Positions 1 through 8,448 of a DNA stretch of 28,958 bases are shown in pieces. Position 1 is the stretch's first letter, and each line of letters begins with the position of its first letter. A program made the position numbers and the translations under genes. The notes beneath the pieces are model-generated. The model made no database searches and was not told the DNA's origin. It saw only the letters and a list, made by a program, of their open reading frames with translations. Source of the stretch: Methanoregula sp. (GTDB lineage Archaea > Halobacteriota > Methanomicrobia > Methanomicrobiales > Methanospirillaceae); assembly GCA_030653335.1 (NCBI GenBank), contig JAURZP010000134.1, positions 1-28,958 of the forward strand. Direction: 5' to 3'.

Positions 1-412
1 ATAATGTACTGTGGTTTAAACTGAGGGTTTCCGATGAAAATTGCATTATTCAGAAACATTGGAGAGCCCCCTCTTTTATAATTGCGATGAACGCCGCCGC
101 CCCCGAAGGGACGCCCCCGCGGCGGGTTGGATGACTAAAAATGCATTAACCCACCTTAACCGACCCTGATTCGGGACACACTCATTCATTCACGATCTTC
201 AGATTCCGGTATATGCCTGACAGGAGCATCTCTGTTTTGTCAGATATGATCCTGTGGGAAAATGAATGGGGGTCAAGGGGATGCTCCCCTTGGGCTGCCT
301 CCCCCTCTGGGGGAGAGAGGGGGTCACACTCATATTATCAGAAAAACATGAACAAAATGATAGATAAAACAGATTATTACTGAGCAAGAATTTCGTATAT
401 CGAGCGAACCAT
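1..412. other. Gene-free region downstream of the cofE operon
   Basis: No credible gene is visible. A 62-codon minus-strand frame here is made largely of hairpin sequence and has no domain. The stretch holds a GC-rich inverted repeat, CCGCCGC (94-100) with GCGGCGG (119-125), and two further tandem hairpins listed separately. On the minus strand, the DNA just past the cofE stop is rich in short T runs (about 335-395), which fits archaeal oligo-T termination of the operon. The first 60 bases show no recognisable end of a neighbouring gene. Confidence 0.5.
274..315. repeat. Two tandem perfect hairpins
   Basis: Positions 274-281 (CAAGGGGA) pair perfectly with 285-292 (TCCCCTTG) across a 3-nt loop. 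Six bases further on, 299-305 (CTCCCCC) pair perfectly with 309-315 (GGGGGAG), again with a 3-nt loop. They lie about 100-140 nt past the cofE stop in the direction of its transcription. They could be a 3' processing or termination element, or part of a dispersed intergenic repeat. The sequence shows the pairing; the function is inferred. Confidence 0.5.
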
Positions 413-1186
413 TCACTCCGGCGAACGGTTCCTCAGTACGCCCATGAACAGGCACTCATCCGCAGCGATCGAATCAATACCGACCTGATCCCCGATGGGA
501 AGCCCGATGCCCCGGATTATCGCTGCAGGAGTACACTCATCCGCTTCACCCATCACCAGTTCGGCAGCAGATACGATGTTGTCTGCCACCGCCCGTTTCG
601 TTACTTCGAGTTTGCGCCCAAAGAGATCGTTCCTGCCACGGTCATCGATGACCGCAGTAATCCCTGCGCAGCCAATCGCAACACCGCTGCAACCGAGGCG
701 CATTGCGTGCGTCCGGCTGTCCGCGATGATGACTCCGACCTTCACGCCGTACCTGCGTTCGATTAGCGCTTTGATTGCAAGAGCACTCTGGTCCGGATTT
801 TTGGGAAGGGGGGTCACGCAGCCCGTGGGTGCGTTGGACGCATCGACACCGGCATTAGGTAACAGCGTGCCGGCTTTCATGCACAACAAAAAGCCGGGTA
901 TCCCGCCCACAATCGAATCACTCTCCCGCAGCACAACTTCTGCGGTACAGGGATCCATCTGGTATTTTCTTCCCAGTTCCTCTGCCCGTGGCGAAGGGAT
1001 GATCGTAGAAAGATCGATGATATTTCCCTCAGCCGTTGCAACCGCCGTCTCGGCAAACACAAGGATATCCCCCTCAAGAATCCCCCCGCATTGCATGTCT
1101 GCGGCATCGGCAGCACGATCCGCAACAGAGTCGCCGCTATGGATGATTCCGGTAGAAAGTCCGAACACCTCAAACGAGGTGTTCAC
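413..1186 (-). CDS. cofE: Coenzyme F420-0:L-glutamate ligase (CofE)
   Basis: The 257-residue protein matches CofE in length and motifs. CofE adds gamma-linked glutamates to F420-0, using GTP and divalent metal, to make the F420 used by methanogen hydrogenases and dehydrogenases in the cytosol. Seen: GGIPGFLLCMKAGTLLP (residues 94-110) followed by NAGVDASN (111-118), a nucleotide/metal-site block; IIADSRTH (153-160); RLGCSGVAIGCAG (163-175); and DDRGRNDLFGRKLEVTKRA (181-199). Together these are the family signature. It is the last gene of a minus-strand operon and its start overlaps the stop of the dihydropteroate synthase-like gene by 4 nt, implying translational coupling. No truncation is visible. 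The bacterial-type C-terminal FMN domain is absent, as is usual in archaea. Confidence 0.93.
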   Translation of the reverse strand: MNTSFEVFGLSTGIIHSGDSVADRAADAADMQCGGILEGDILVFAETAVATAEGNIIDLSTIIPSPRAEELGRKYQMDPCTAEVVLRESDSIVGGIPGFLLCMKAGTLLPNAGVDASNAPTGCVTPLPKNPDQSALAIKALIERRYGVKVGVIIADSRTHAMRLGCSGVAIGCAGITAVIDDRGRNDLFGRKLEVTKRAVADNIVSAAELVMGEADECTPAAIIRGIGLPIGDQVGIDSIAADECLFMGVLRNRSPE

Positions 1187-1995
1187 GGCCGTTTCACCAG
1201 CCGTTCAAAGACGGATATGAGATCCCGGGTCTGGGGTACGTCATGCGTCCGTACAACCGATGCCCCTTTCTGGAGCAGCACCATGGTCACGGCAAGACTG
1301 CCTGCCAGTCGGCCTTCGGGTTCCCTGTTCACGAGATTTCCGATAAAGCTCTTGCGCGAGACTGCGGCAAGGACCGGGCGATCAAATTCGGAAAAACGCT
1401 CATAATTCTGGCAGAGTTCCCAGTCATTGTCAAGCGATCGCAGCGGGCTCCAGTATCCGACACCCGGGTCGAGCACGTAGTTGTCAATCCCGGCAGACTC
1501 GCACCGCTGGACAACCGTTTTGAGTGTTGTCATCGTTGCGTCCAGCCCGACCGCATCCCCCGGGGTGTAATTTGCCGCCATGAGAAATGCCGGCAGTCCG
1601 GATTCGGCAAGACGTTTGGCATAGGCAGGGGATGATAACCCGGAGATATCGTTTGCTGCATGGATGCCATGTTTCAGGCAGACCTCGAGCACCCACGGGT
1701 TCATCGTGTCTACTGATAGGGTAAACCCGGTCCCGTCCAGCTCTTTGAGGGCAGCATCGATCCGGGATGCCTCCTCGCTCCCGCTGATCGCCTGTGCATT
1801 TGGGGCTGTGCTTCGGGCACCGAGATCAATGAGATCAGCGCCCTGCTCTATCATCTCTGCTGCCTTTTTGTGAACCTCGTTTGTCGGGATATAAGAATCG
1901 GTATAAAATGACTCATAGCTGCAGTTGATGACCCCCATTACCCTGACAGGAGCATCTCCCCCGATGGTGAGTTTGTTGATTACGCACTGTCGCAT
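1183..1995 (-). CDS. Dihydropteroate synthase-like protein
   Basis: The 270-residue TIM-barrel protein carries the dihydropteroate synthase motifs in order: VMGVINCSYESFYTD near the N-terminus (the pterin/phosphate loop seen as NVTPDSF in bacteria), GADLIDLGARSTAP, LSVDTMNPWVLE, AANDISGL, NYVLDPGVGYW, VLAAVSRKSFIGN and finally RTHDVPQTRD. Bacterial homologues join p-aminobenzoate to a pterin pyrophosphate. In methanogens tetrahydromethanopterin is built by a different route, so the true substrate is open. Placement between folD and cofE suggests a role in making or modifying the C1 carrier. Its ATG lies inside the end of folD (16-nt overlap), and it overlaps cofE by 4 nt. No broken motif was found. 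Family assignment is firm; the reaction is inferred. Confidence 0.8.
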   Translation of the reverse strand: MRQCVINKLTIGGDAPVRVMGVINCSYESFYTDSYIPTNEVHKKAAEMIEQGADLIDLGARSTAPNAQAISGSEEASRIDAALKELDGTGFTLSVDTMNPWVLEVCLKHGIHAANDISGLSSPAYAKRLAESGLPAFLMAANYTPGDAVGLDATMTTLKTVVQRCESAGIDNYVLDPGVGYWSPLRSLDNDWELCQNYERFSEFDRPVLAAVSRKSFIGNLVNREPEGRLAGSLAVTMVLLQKGASVVRTHDVPQTRDLISVFERLVKRP

Positions 1996-2825
1996 GCCTT
2001 CACCTTTGCTGCCCGGAACGTGTTTTCCATCAGGGTTGCAATCGTCATTGGGCCAACGCCGCCCGGAACCGGAGTGATGGCGGAGGCAATTTCGACAACC
2101 TTTGCATAGTCCACATCGCCGACCAGTTTTCCGTCCAACTGGTTGATACCTACGTCGATTATAACAGCACCCGGCTTTACCATTGCCGGCTGGATGAAGT
2201 GGGCTTTACCTATCGCAGAAATAAGAATATCGGCCCGCTTCAGTTCTTTAACGAGATCCTTTGTCTTGCTGTGGCAGATTGTTACTGTTGCATCAGCGTT
2301 AATCAGCAATGCTGCCATGGGGCGCCCCACATCAATGCTTCGCCCGACAACAACCGCACAGGCACCCGCGAGCGGAATCTTATATTCTTTTAAGAGGGTC
2401 ATGATCCCGGTGGGTGTGCACGACGTAAAACGAGGCCTGCCTGAGAAGAGGAGCCCCATGTTCTCCGGGTGATACCCATCCACATCTTTCTGTGGGTTTA
2501 CCACTTCGATCACACGTTCTGCATCCACCTGTTTTGGGAGCGGGAGCTGCACGAGAATCCCATCAATATCGGTGTCCCGGTTCAACCGTGTTACCGCTTC
2601 GACCACCTTTTCTGTGGTGGAATCTTCCGGCAGTTCAATTCCCACCGATCCGATACCCACCTGCTCGCAGGCGCGGTGCTTCATCCGCACATACATCTTT
2701 GAAGCCGGGTCGCTGCCCACGATCACTGTAGCAAGGCGGGGAAAGATCCCGGAATTCCTTATCTCTTCTTTGAGGTGTTCAAGACGCATCTCCGAGCACT
2801 TTTTGCCATCAAGAATAATGACCAT
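1980..2825 (-). CDS. folD: Bifunctional methylene-THF dehydrogenase/cyclohydrolase (FolD)
   Basis: The 281-residue protein is full length for FolD, which interconverts methylene-, methenyl- and 10-formyl-tetrahydrofolate in the cytosol. Seen: the SKMYVRMKHRACEQVGI block containing the catalytic YxxxK lysine, GILVQLPLP, PQKDVDGYHP, CTPTGIMTLL, the NADP-binding stretch VVVGRSIDVGRPMAALL, ATVTICHSKT, ADILISAIGKA, IIDVGIN, and the C-terminal ITPVPGGVGPMTIATLMENT. It lies 25 nt downstream of glyA in the same direction, with an AAGGAA-like ribosome site before its ATG. Pairing with glyA indicates a tetrahydrofolate-type serine/glycine C1 module alongside the methanopterin-based methanogenesis pathway expected of the host. 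That pairing is known for folate-using Methanosarcina; its use in this organism is inferred. Confidence 0.95.
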   Translation of the reverse strand: MVIILDGKKCSEMRLEHLKEEIRNSGIFPRLATVIVGSDPASKMYVRMKHRACEQVGIGSVGIELPEDSTTEKVVEAVTRLNRDTDIDGILVQLPLPKQVDAERVIEVVNPQKDVDGYHPENMGLLFSGRPRFTSCTPTGIMTLLKEYKIPLAGACAVVVGRSIDVGRPMAALLINADATVTICHSKTKDLVKELKRADILISAIGKAHFIQPAMVKPGAVIIDVGINQLDGKLVGDVDYAKVVEIASAITPVPGGVGPMTIATLMENTFRAAKVKACDSA

Positions 2826-2850
2826 AGGGATTCCTTAAAAACTGGGTGAA

Positions 2851-4089
2851 TTATTCCGGGTAGATCGGGAATTTTTCAGACATTGCTTTGACTTTTATAT
2901 GAACATCCTTTATTGCGGCTTCGTTGTGAACATCCTTAACAATGGTGGCAATCCAGTTACCGATGTTGCGCATCTCTGCCTCTTTCATACCGCGCGAGGT
3001 GACCGCTGGTGTGCCGACACGAAGACCGCTTGTGATAAACGGGCTCTTGGTCTCATTGGGAATCGTGTTCTTGTTCACCGTGATGCCCGCTTTACCGAGT
3101 GCGACTTCTGCATCAAGACCGGTGATACCCTGAGCGGTCAGGTCAAGGAGCATCAGGTGGTTGTCGGTTCCTCCGGAGACGAGCCGGAGACCGTTGTTCA
3201 TCAACGTCTCTGCCAGCACCTTTGCGTTCTTTACTATCTGCTGGCTGTAAACTTTGAATGAAGGTTTGAGCGCTTCTTCGAAACAGACTGCCTTTGCCGC
3301 GATGGTGTGCATTAGGGGGCCGCCCTGCATGCCGGGGAAGATTGCCTTGTCAATAGCCGCCGCATATTCGCTGTTGCACATGATCGCGCCGCCACGGGGA
3401 CCCCTCAGGGTCTTGTGGGTAGTGGTGGTAGTGAAGTTCACTACGCCGACTGAGTTCGGGTGGACACCCGTTGCGCAGAGCCCGGCGATATGGGCGATAT
3501 CGGCCATACAGTATGCACCCACCCCGTCAGCAATCGACTGGAATGCCTTGAAGTCGATGGTGCGGGGGTATGCAGATGCACCGCAGACCAGCATCTTTGG
3601 CTTTTCCTTCTTTGCCAGCTCCTCAACCACCCCGTAATCAATGGTCTCGGTCTTCGGATCAACACCGTACTGGGCAACCTTGTAAAACTTGCCGGTAAAA
3701 CTGACCGGTGAGCCGTGGGACAGGTGACCGCCCTGCGTAAGCTTCATGCTCATTAAGGTATCTCCCAGGCTCATGAATGCAAAATAGACCGCCATGTTTG
3801 CCTGGGTGCCGGAGTGCGGCTGTACGTTGGCATGCTCTGCCCCGAACAGCTTCTTTAACCGGTCGCGGGCAAGGTTTTCAGCCATATCGTGGAACTCACA
3901 ACCGCCATAGTACCGCTTTCCTGGGTACCCTTCGGCATATTTGTTGGTCATGATCGAGCCCATTGCCTCAAGCACCGCATGGGATACAAGGTTTTCAGAT
4001 GCAATCAGTTCGAGTCCGTTGGTCTGGCGAAGCCGTTCTTTCTCGATTATATCTGCTATTTCTGGATCAGTTTTAGACAGATAAGACAT
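2851..4089 (-). CDS. glyA: Serine hydroxymethyltransferase
   Basis: The 412-residue protein is a full-length PLP-dependent serine hydroxymethyltransferase, which converts serine plus tetrahydropterin to glycine plus the methylene carrier. Seen: ELIASENLVS at about 27-36, NKYAEGYPGKRYYGGCE at 49-65, HSGTQAN at 92-98, the PLP-contact aspartate-histidine pair in MADIAH (195-200), and the Schiff-base lysine K226 in TTHKTLRGPRGG. It is the first gene of the operon glyA-folD-DHPS-cofE. A TATA-like box lies about 38-45 nt upstream of the ATG, giving a short leader with no obvious Shine-Dalgarno sequence. No defects were seen. Confidence 0.96.
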   Translation of the reverse strand: MSYLSKTDPEIADIIEKERLRQTNGLELIASENLVSHAVLEAMGSIMTNKYAEGYPGKRYYGGCEFHDMAENLARDRLKKLFGAEHANVQPHSGTQANMAVYFAFMSLGDTLMSMKLTQGGHLSHGSPVSFTGKFYKVAQYGVDPKTETIDYGVVEELAKKEKPKMLVCGASAYPRTIDFKAFQSIADGVGAYCMADIAHIAGLCATGVHPNSVGVVNFTTTTTHKTLRGPRGGAIMCNSEYAAAIDKAIFPGMQGGPLMHTIAAKAVCFEEALKPSFKVYSQQIVKNAKVLAETLMNNGLRLVSGGTDNHLMLLDLTAQGITGLDAEVALGKAGITVNKNTIPNETKSPFITSGLRVGTPAVTSRGMKEAEMRNIGNWIATIVKDVHNEAAIKDVHIKVKAMSEKFPIYPE

Positions 4090-4126
4090 ATGGACTAGGG
4101 TTCGTTCGGATCAGGTAATACCTTTT

Positions 4127-4134
4127 CTTATATG
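4127..4134 (-). promoter_or_regulatory. TATA-like box of the glyA operon
   Basis: Read on the minus strand these bases are CATATAAG, within an AT-rich patch. A start about 25 nt downstream would fall near 4105, leaving roughly 15 nt before the glyA ATG. Spacing and composition fit an archaeal promoter. There is no experimental support. Confidence 0.45.
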
Positions 4135-4381
4135 CCGGTTGTTCCGGATCATAATGAGGCTGGTGTCAAGTGTGGCTTTCAGTGCACCTGAACACGGCAC
4201 GATATTACGGTAATGAATAATCATTTGGAGTAACCGCTTGCCATCCGTTTTGGATTGTGCGGTTAAAAAAAGAGATGGTTGCACCAGAGTAAACACTGTG
4301 AGGACAAACGAGTGTATGATACACAATTTTTCCCGTAATTGAGCACAAACCTTTTTTCCTAATCAGGCGTTCAATAGTATT

Positions 4382-4417
4382 ATTTATAAGGCTAGCTCCT
4401 GTATACCACTGTACAGG
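4382..4417 (+). promoter_or_regulatory. Promoter and possible operator of the smc operon
   Basis: The divergent intergenic region 4090-4485 contains ATTTATAAG (4382-4390), a good archaeal TATA box, in a setting that predicts a start near 4410-4415. Overlying that start is an inverted repeat, CCTGTA (4398-4403) and TACAGG (4412-4417) with an 8-nt centre. Such a site could be bound by a winged-helix repressor or could form a hairpin at the 5' end of the leader. The rest of the intergenic region shows no gene. Confidence 0.4.
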
Positions 4418-4485
4418 CAAATTAAGATGAAAATCTATGCAAAGATACCGTATCCTTAAAAAAGGAAACCGGTGATTAGGAGAAC

Positions 4486-4986
4486 ATGATAATAATGATG
4501 GAAAATTCAGGAAGCGGGGCTGCAACCGAGGATCGGATCGCAGCGCTGGAAAAGAAGATGAGAGATATAGAGGCCCTGGCCAAGGGTTTGACAGGGGAGC
4601 TTCTGGATCTTAAATCAATTGTTGTGAAAATGTCTAAGCAGAGCGACGACCGTATCAAGCAGGATCTCAGGCGTCCCCCTCTTGTAGTGCAGGGCTCGCA
4701 GCCATCGCAGTCTGCTGCAGTTACAAGTTCATCTTCCGGAGGGAACACGGTTGTCATGCGCAAAGGTGCACGCCAGTCCGATACTCCGGTGACACCCGCA
4801 GAGCCCGAAATGGACATGATCATGCAGTCGGACGGGACAATGAAACTGGAACCCCGTAGAGGAGAAAAAGATTTCATTGTTGCGCGTCCGGGGTATGGAC
4901 AAAAAAAGGGTGCAGCAGGAAAGGCCAAACAGGCTGACCTGATCTACGCTGCAGAAGAAGACAAAAAGGATCCTGCAAAGAAGTAA
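4486..4986 (+). CDS. Small coiled-coil protein upstream of smc, function unknown
   Basis: The 166-residue soluble, charged protein has no signal peptide or membrane segment. Residues of about 15-60 form heptad-like helix (EDRIAALEKKMRDIEALAKG and onward) suited to a coiled coil. The middle (70-100) is Ser/Gln-rich and probably disordered, and the end is Lys/Ala-rich. I do not recognise a catalytic family. The start is ambiguous: AGGAG (4478-4482) is only 3 nt from the ATG at 4486 but 12 nt from the in-frame ATG at 4495, which may be used instead. The stop lies 12 nt before the smc start, so it is almost surely cotranscribed with smc and scpA. It is a candidate accessory factor of the SMC complex; that role is inferred only from position and coiled-coil character. 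Confidence 0.75.
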   Translation: MIIMMENSGSGAATEDRIAALEKKMRDIEALAKGLTGELLDLKSIVVKMSKQSDDRIKQDLRRPPLVVQGSQPSQSAAVTSSSSGGNTVVMRKGARQSDTPVTPAEPEMDMIMQSDGTMKLEPRRGEKDFIVARPGYGQKKGAAGKAKQADLIYAAEEDKKDPAKK

Positions 4987-4998
4987 GGGGCCGGATCT

Positions 4999-7900
4999 TT
5001 GCATATCACAGAACTCGAGATAGATAATTTCAAGTCTTTTTCCAAAAAGACAAAAATCCCTTTTTTAGAAGGGTTTACCGTTATCTCCGGGCCCAATGGG
5101 TCAGGTAAAAGCAATATCATCGACTCTGTTCTTTTTGTACTGGCACTTTCAAGCTCCCGCAATCTCCGCGCTGAGAAGCTTACCGATCTGATCAACCTGA
5201 ATTCCGGGCGCAACATCGCTGAGGTTGCACTCCAGTTCTCAGATGGCACAAAGATACGGCGACGGATCAAGCGGACCAGCAATGGGTATTACAGCTATAA
5301 CTACCTCAATGACCGACTCTGCAAGCAGAGCGATATTGTCGATCATCTTGCAAAGCACGGAATCAAACCCCACGGGTATAACGTGGTGATGCAGGGCGAT
5401 GTGACCCGCATCATGGAGATGAGCGATTTTGAGCGGCGCAAGATAATCGATGAGATTGCCGGCGTTTCTGAGTTCGATACCAAGAAACAACTCGCCCTGT
5501 CAGAGCTCGATATTGTGCGTGAACGGATCGAACGTGAGGAGCTCCTGCTCATCGAGCTGAGCAAACGGGCAGGTGAACTCAGGCGCGAACGCGAGCATGC
5601 TCTCGAATACCAGAAATGGCAAAAAGATCTCTTGTATTTCCAGAACTGCCGTTCAGCCGCCCAACTGCATGACCGGGAAAAAGAACTCAATTCGCTCCTG
5701 CGCTCAACTGAAGAGCACAAGATCCACCTGACCCGGATCGCGTCAGACCGGAGCCTTGAGGAGAATGAACTCGCCTACTTAAAGGCGGATTTAAAGGATA
5801 TTGACGATCTGATCAACAAGAAGAGCGGATCGGATTATCTCAAACTAATAGCAGAGCTCGAAGAGGCAAAGGGCGGGATCAAGCTCGCCGAACAGACGAT
5901 TGTGCGCCTCAAAAAGGAAAAAGAGGCCAATCTTGAGGCAATCAACCGTACGTACATGGATACGAAACGGGCTGAAGGGCGGGTTGCCGAATGCACTGTT
6001 CAGATTCGTTCCCTCACCATAGATCGTACGAATGTTGCCATGGAAGTGGCAACGTTTAAGGCCCTGCTTGAAAAAGTTGAGACCGAACTTAAAGCCCATT
6101 CCGAGGATACTGAAGGTTCGCGGGAGAAGCTCTTTTTGCATCTCAAAGAAAGCGAGGAGATGAAGGGGCAGCGTTCCGGCATCCTGCACCAGCAGGACAT
6201 GCTGATCGAAAAAAGCCGGATGCGCACCACTGAGCTGGAACGTTTGACCCTGCTCTTAAAACAACTCAATGAAGAGTATACGGCCAAACAGGCCCAGATC
6301 ACTGACAGCGAGAAGAGTGTCGGGAACCTTGCAGCAGAGAAGAAAGAGCTGGATCGCAATCTCTCGGAACTCGAAGGTGCAATGTTTGCCCAGCGGTCCA
6401 CCCTTGAACGGCTCAAAAACGAGATCCGGTCCGCTGAACAGGATGCGTTCAGGCTTGAGGCAGCCCAGCAGGTACGCGGGGAATCGGGTGGCAAGGCGAT
6501 CGAGGCGATCATGGCAATGGAAGGTGTGCACGGAACCATTGCCGATCTGGGAAAAGCACCTCCCGAGTACGCAAATGCGCTCAATATTGCCGCAGGAAAC
6601 AAGCTACACTTCGTGGTCTGCGATGACGACCAGATCGCAGCGGATGCCATCCGGTATCTCAAGGAGGAGCGCCTCGGGCGTGTCACGTTCCTTCCTCTCA
6701 ATAAATTAAAACCGCCCCATCTTCCGCCGTTCAAAGAGCCGGGTGTGATCGATTATGCGGTGAACCTGATCGATTACGATCCGAAATATGACCGGGCTTT
6801 TGCCGTTGCGCTTGGGGGCACTGTAGTCGTCGATACCCTTGACCGGGCACGAAAACTGATCGGGAAGTACCGCATGGTCACGCTTGAAGGTGAACTGCTC
6901 GAAAAGAGCGGGGCGATGACGGGCGGGTCAGCAAAGAAGCAGGCGATCCGGGGTTTTGGTGCCGCAGTTGATGACGAGATTTTGAGGATCCGGTCGCATC
7001 TTGGCGAACTTCAGGCTGAAGCATCGATACTGGAAGCGGGGGTTAAGCGCCTTACCGAAGAGGTGGATGAGCGGCGAGCCACAAGGAACGAGATCGACCA
7101 GAAAATTGCCCGGTTCGGGATGTTCTCAGACGAGTTCTCTCGTAGGTTTGATGCAATAACGGTCGAGAAGCAGACCATTGAAGCGGCGGTAGCCCGGCAA
7201 GCAGAAGAGACACGGAATGGCGGTGCAGAGCTTGCCGCACTCGAAGGTGAGCTGGACAAGACTACCGAGGCGATCAATGCGATCAATACCCGGATCGAGG
7301 AGATCAAGAAGCGCCTTGATGATACCAACATTCCGGCACTCACAGACCAGATGGAAAAGAAGCGAAAAGAGATCGAGGAAGCCGAGCGCCGGCTCCGTAA
7401 CAAGGAGGGGGATATCAACGATGCTCAGCGCGAGCGCCAGCATTTCAATGCCCGGCTTATCGAACTGGGTGAAGATCGCGCACGGCAGGATGAGCGCAAC
7501 CGCCAGATCGATGTGGATATTGCTGGTTCAAACGAGCAGATCGTTACTCACAAGTCCCAGATTGCTGCCCTTGAAGAGCGGCAGAAGGAGTTCTCCGGAG
7601 TACTTGACGAACTCCGCCTCAAACGCGGCGAAGCTTCGCAGCATATCCAGGATTCTGAACTCAAACTCATGAAGTTTGATGCCGATAAGGAGCGGATCAG
7701 CATCCAGCTGGGGGCTATTGATGAGCGTGCCAGAACTCTTGGTATTGAAGTTGAGATGCTCAGACAACAGGTGGGAGATATGGATGTCACCCTCTCGCTC
7801 ACGGAGATCGAAGGAAAGATTGCAGAAGCAGATGGGGCTCTACGAAAGATCGGCGCAGTGAACATGCTCGCTATAGAAGAGTATGAAAAAGTGCAGCGGC

Positions 7901-8448
7901 AGGTCGGCGAGCGGACGGAGCGCAAGGAGACGCTTTCTTCCGAGCGTGCCAGCCTTATCGAGCGGATAGAACAGTTCGAGCAGATGAAATTCGAGGCATT
8001 TACCGCTGCATTCAAGGCGATTGATACCAACTTCCGGGAGATCTTTGCCCGCCTTACCAGCGGGAGCGGCAACCTGGTCTTGGAAAATGAAGAGGACCCA
8101 TTTGCCGGGGGGATGACGTTTGCCGTCAAGCCACGGGACAAGAAAGTGCATCTTCTTTCGTCCCTTTCGGGGGGGGAAAAGTCCCTCACTACATTAGCGT
8201 TCATCTTCTCCATTCAGCGTTACATTCCCGCTCCCTTCTATGCATTCGATGAAGTGGATATGTCCCTTGATGGTTCGAACGTGGAACGGATCTCATCCAT
8301 GGTTACGGAACTTGCTCCTAACTCGCAGTTCGTTATTGTCTCGCTGCGCAAGCCGATGATCGATGCAGCGCAAAGGATTATGGGTGTCACCCTGCGTTCT
8401 GACAAGAGCACGCTGGTCACCGGGGTCAAGGCACATGGTGGAGCCTGA
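4999..8448 (+). CDS. smc: Chromosome segregation protein SMC
   Basis: The 1149-residue protein is full-length SMC, the ATPase that dimerises through its hinge and organises and segregates chromosomes. Order: ATPase head with Walker A GPNGSGKS (31-38) and Q-loop VMQGDV near 130; a long coiled coil; the hinge from about 500 to 640, with GVHGTIADLG and ending near the LEGELLEKSGAMTGGS block; a second coiled coil; and the C-terminal head with ABC signature LSGGEKS (1056-1062) and Walker B FYAFDE (1080-1085), catalytic E1085. The start codon is TTG: MHITELEIDNFKSF aligns with the conserved SMC N-terminus and there is no nearby ATG. GGGG (4987-4990) lies 8 nt before it as a possible ribosome site. 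The end overlaps scpA by 14 nt. Confidence 0.97.
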   Translation: MHITELEIDNFKSFSKKTKIPFLEGFTVISGPNGSGKSNIIDSVLFVLALSSSRNLRAEKLTDLINLNSGRNIAEVALQFSDGTKIRRRIKRTSNGYYSYNYLNDRLCKQSDIVDHLAKHGIKPHGYNVVMQGDVTRIMEMSDFERRKIIDEIAGVSEFDTKKQLALSELDIVRERIEREELLLIELSKRAGELRREREHALEYQKWQKDLLYFQNCRSAAQLHDREKELNSLLRSTEEHKIHLTRIASDRSLEENELAYLKADLKDIDDLINKKSGSDYLKLIAELEEAKGGIKLAEQTIVRLKKEKEANLEAINRTYMDTKRAEGRVAECTVQIRSLTIDRTNVAMEVATFKALLEKVETELKAHSEDTEGSREKLFLHLKESEEMKGQRSGILHQQDMLIEKSRMRTTELERLTLLLKQLNEEYTAKQAQITDSEKSVGNLAAEKKELDRNLSELEGAMFAQRSTLERLKNEIRSAEQDAFRLEAAQQVRGESGGKAIEAIMAMEGVHGTIADLGKAPPEYANALNIAAGNKLHFVVCDDDQIAADAIRYLKEERLGRVTFLPLNKLKPPHLPPFKEPGVIDYAVNLIDYDPKYDRAFAVALGGTVVVDTLDRARKLIGKYRMVTLEGELLEKSGAMTGGSAKKQAIRGFGAAVDDEILRIRSHLGELQAEASILEAGVKRLTEEVDERRATRNEIDQKIARFGMFSDEFSRRFDAITVEKQTIEAAVARQAEETRNGGAELAALEGELDKTTEAINAINTRIEEIKKRLDDTNIPALTDQMEKKRKEIEEAERRLRNKEGDINDAQRERQHFNARLIELGEDRARQDERNRQIDVDIAGSNEQIVTHKSQIAALEERQKEFSGVLDELRLKRGEASQHIQDSELKLMKFDADKERISIQLGAIDERARTLGIEVEMLRQQVGDMDVTLSLTEIEGKIAEADGALRKIGAVNMLAIEEYEKVQRQVGERTERKETLSSERASLIERIEQFEQMKFEAFTAAFKAIDTNFREIFARLTSGSGNLVLENEEDPFAGGMTFAVKPRDKKVHLLSSLSGGEKSLTTLAFIFSIQRYIPAPFYAFDEVDMSLDGSNVERISSMVTELAPNSQFVIVSLRKPMIDAAQRIMGVTLRSDKSTLVTGVKAHGGA

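Noticed and set aside
199..387. 62-codon minus-strand open frame after cofE
   Set aside because: Built over the two tandem hairpins, with no protein-like features.
4111..4525. Minus-strand frames in the glyA-smc intergenic region
   Set aside because: They overlap the promoter regions and lack ribosome sites or domains.
8363..8434. Upstream extension of scpA inside smc
   Set aside because: It overlaps the conserved end of smc in another frame, and the ATG at 8435 is a natural coupled start.
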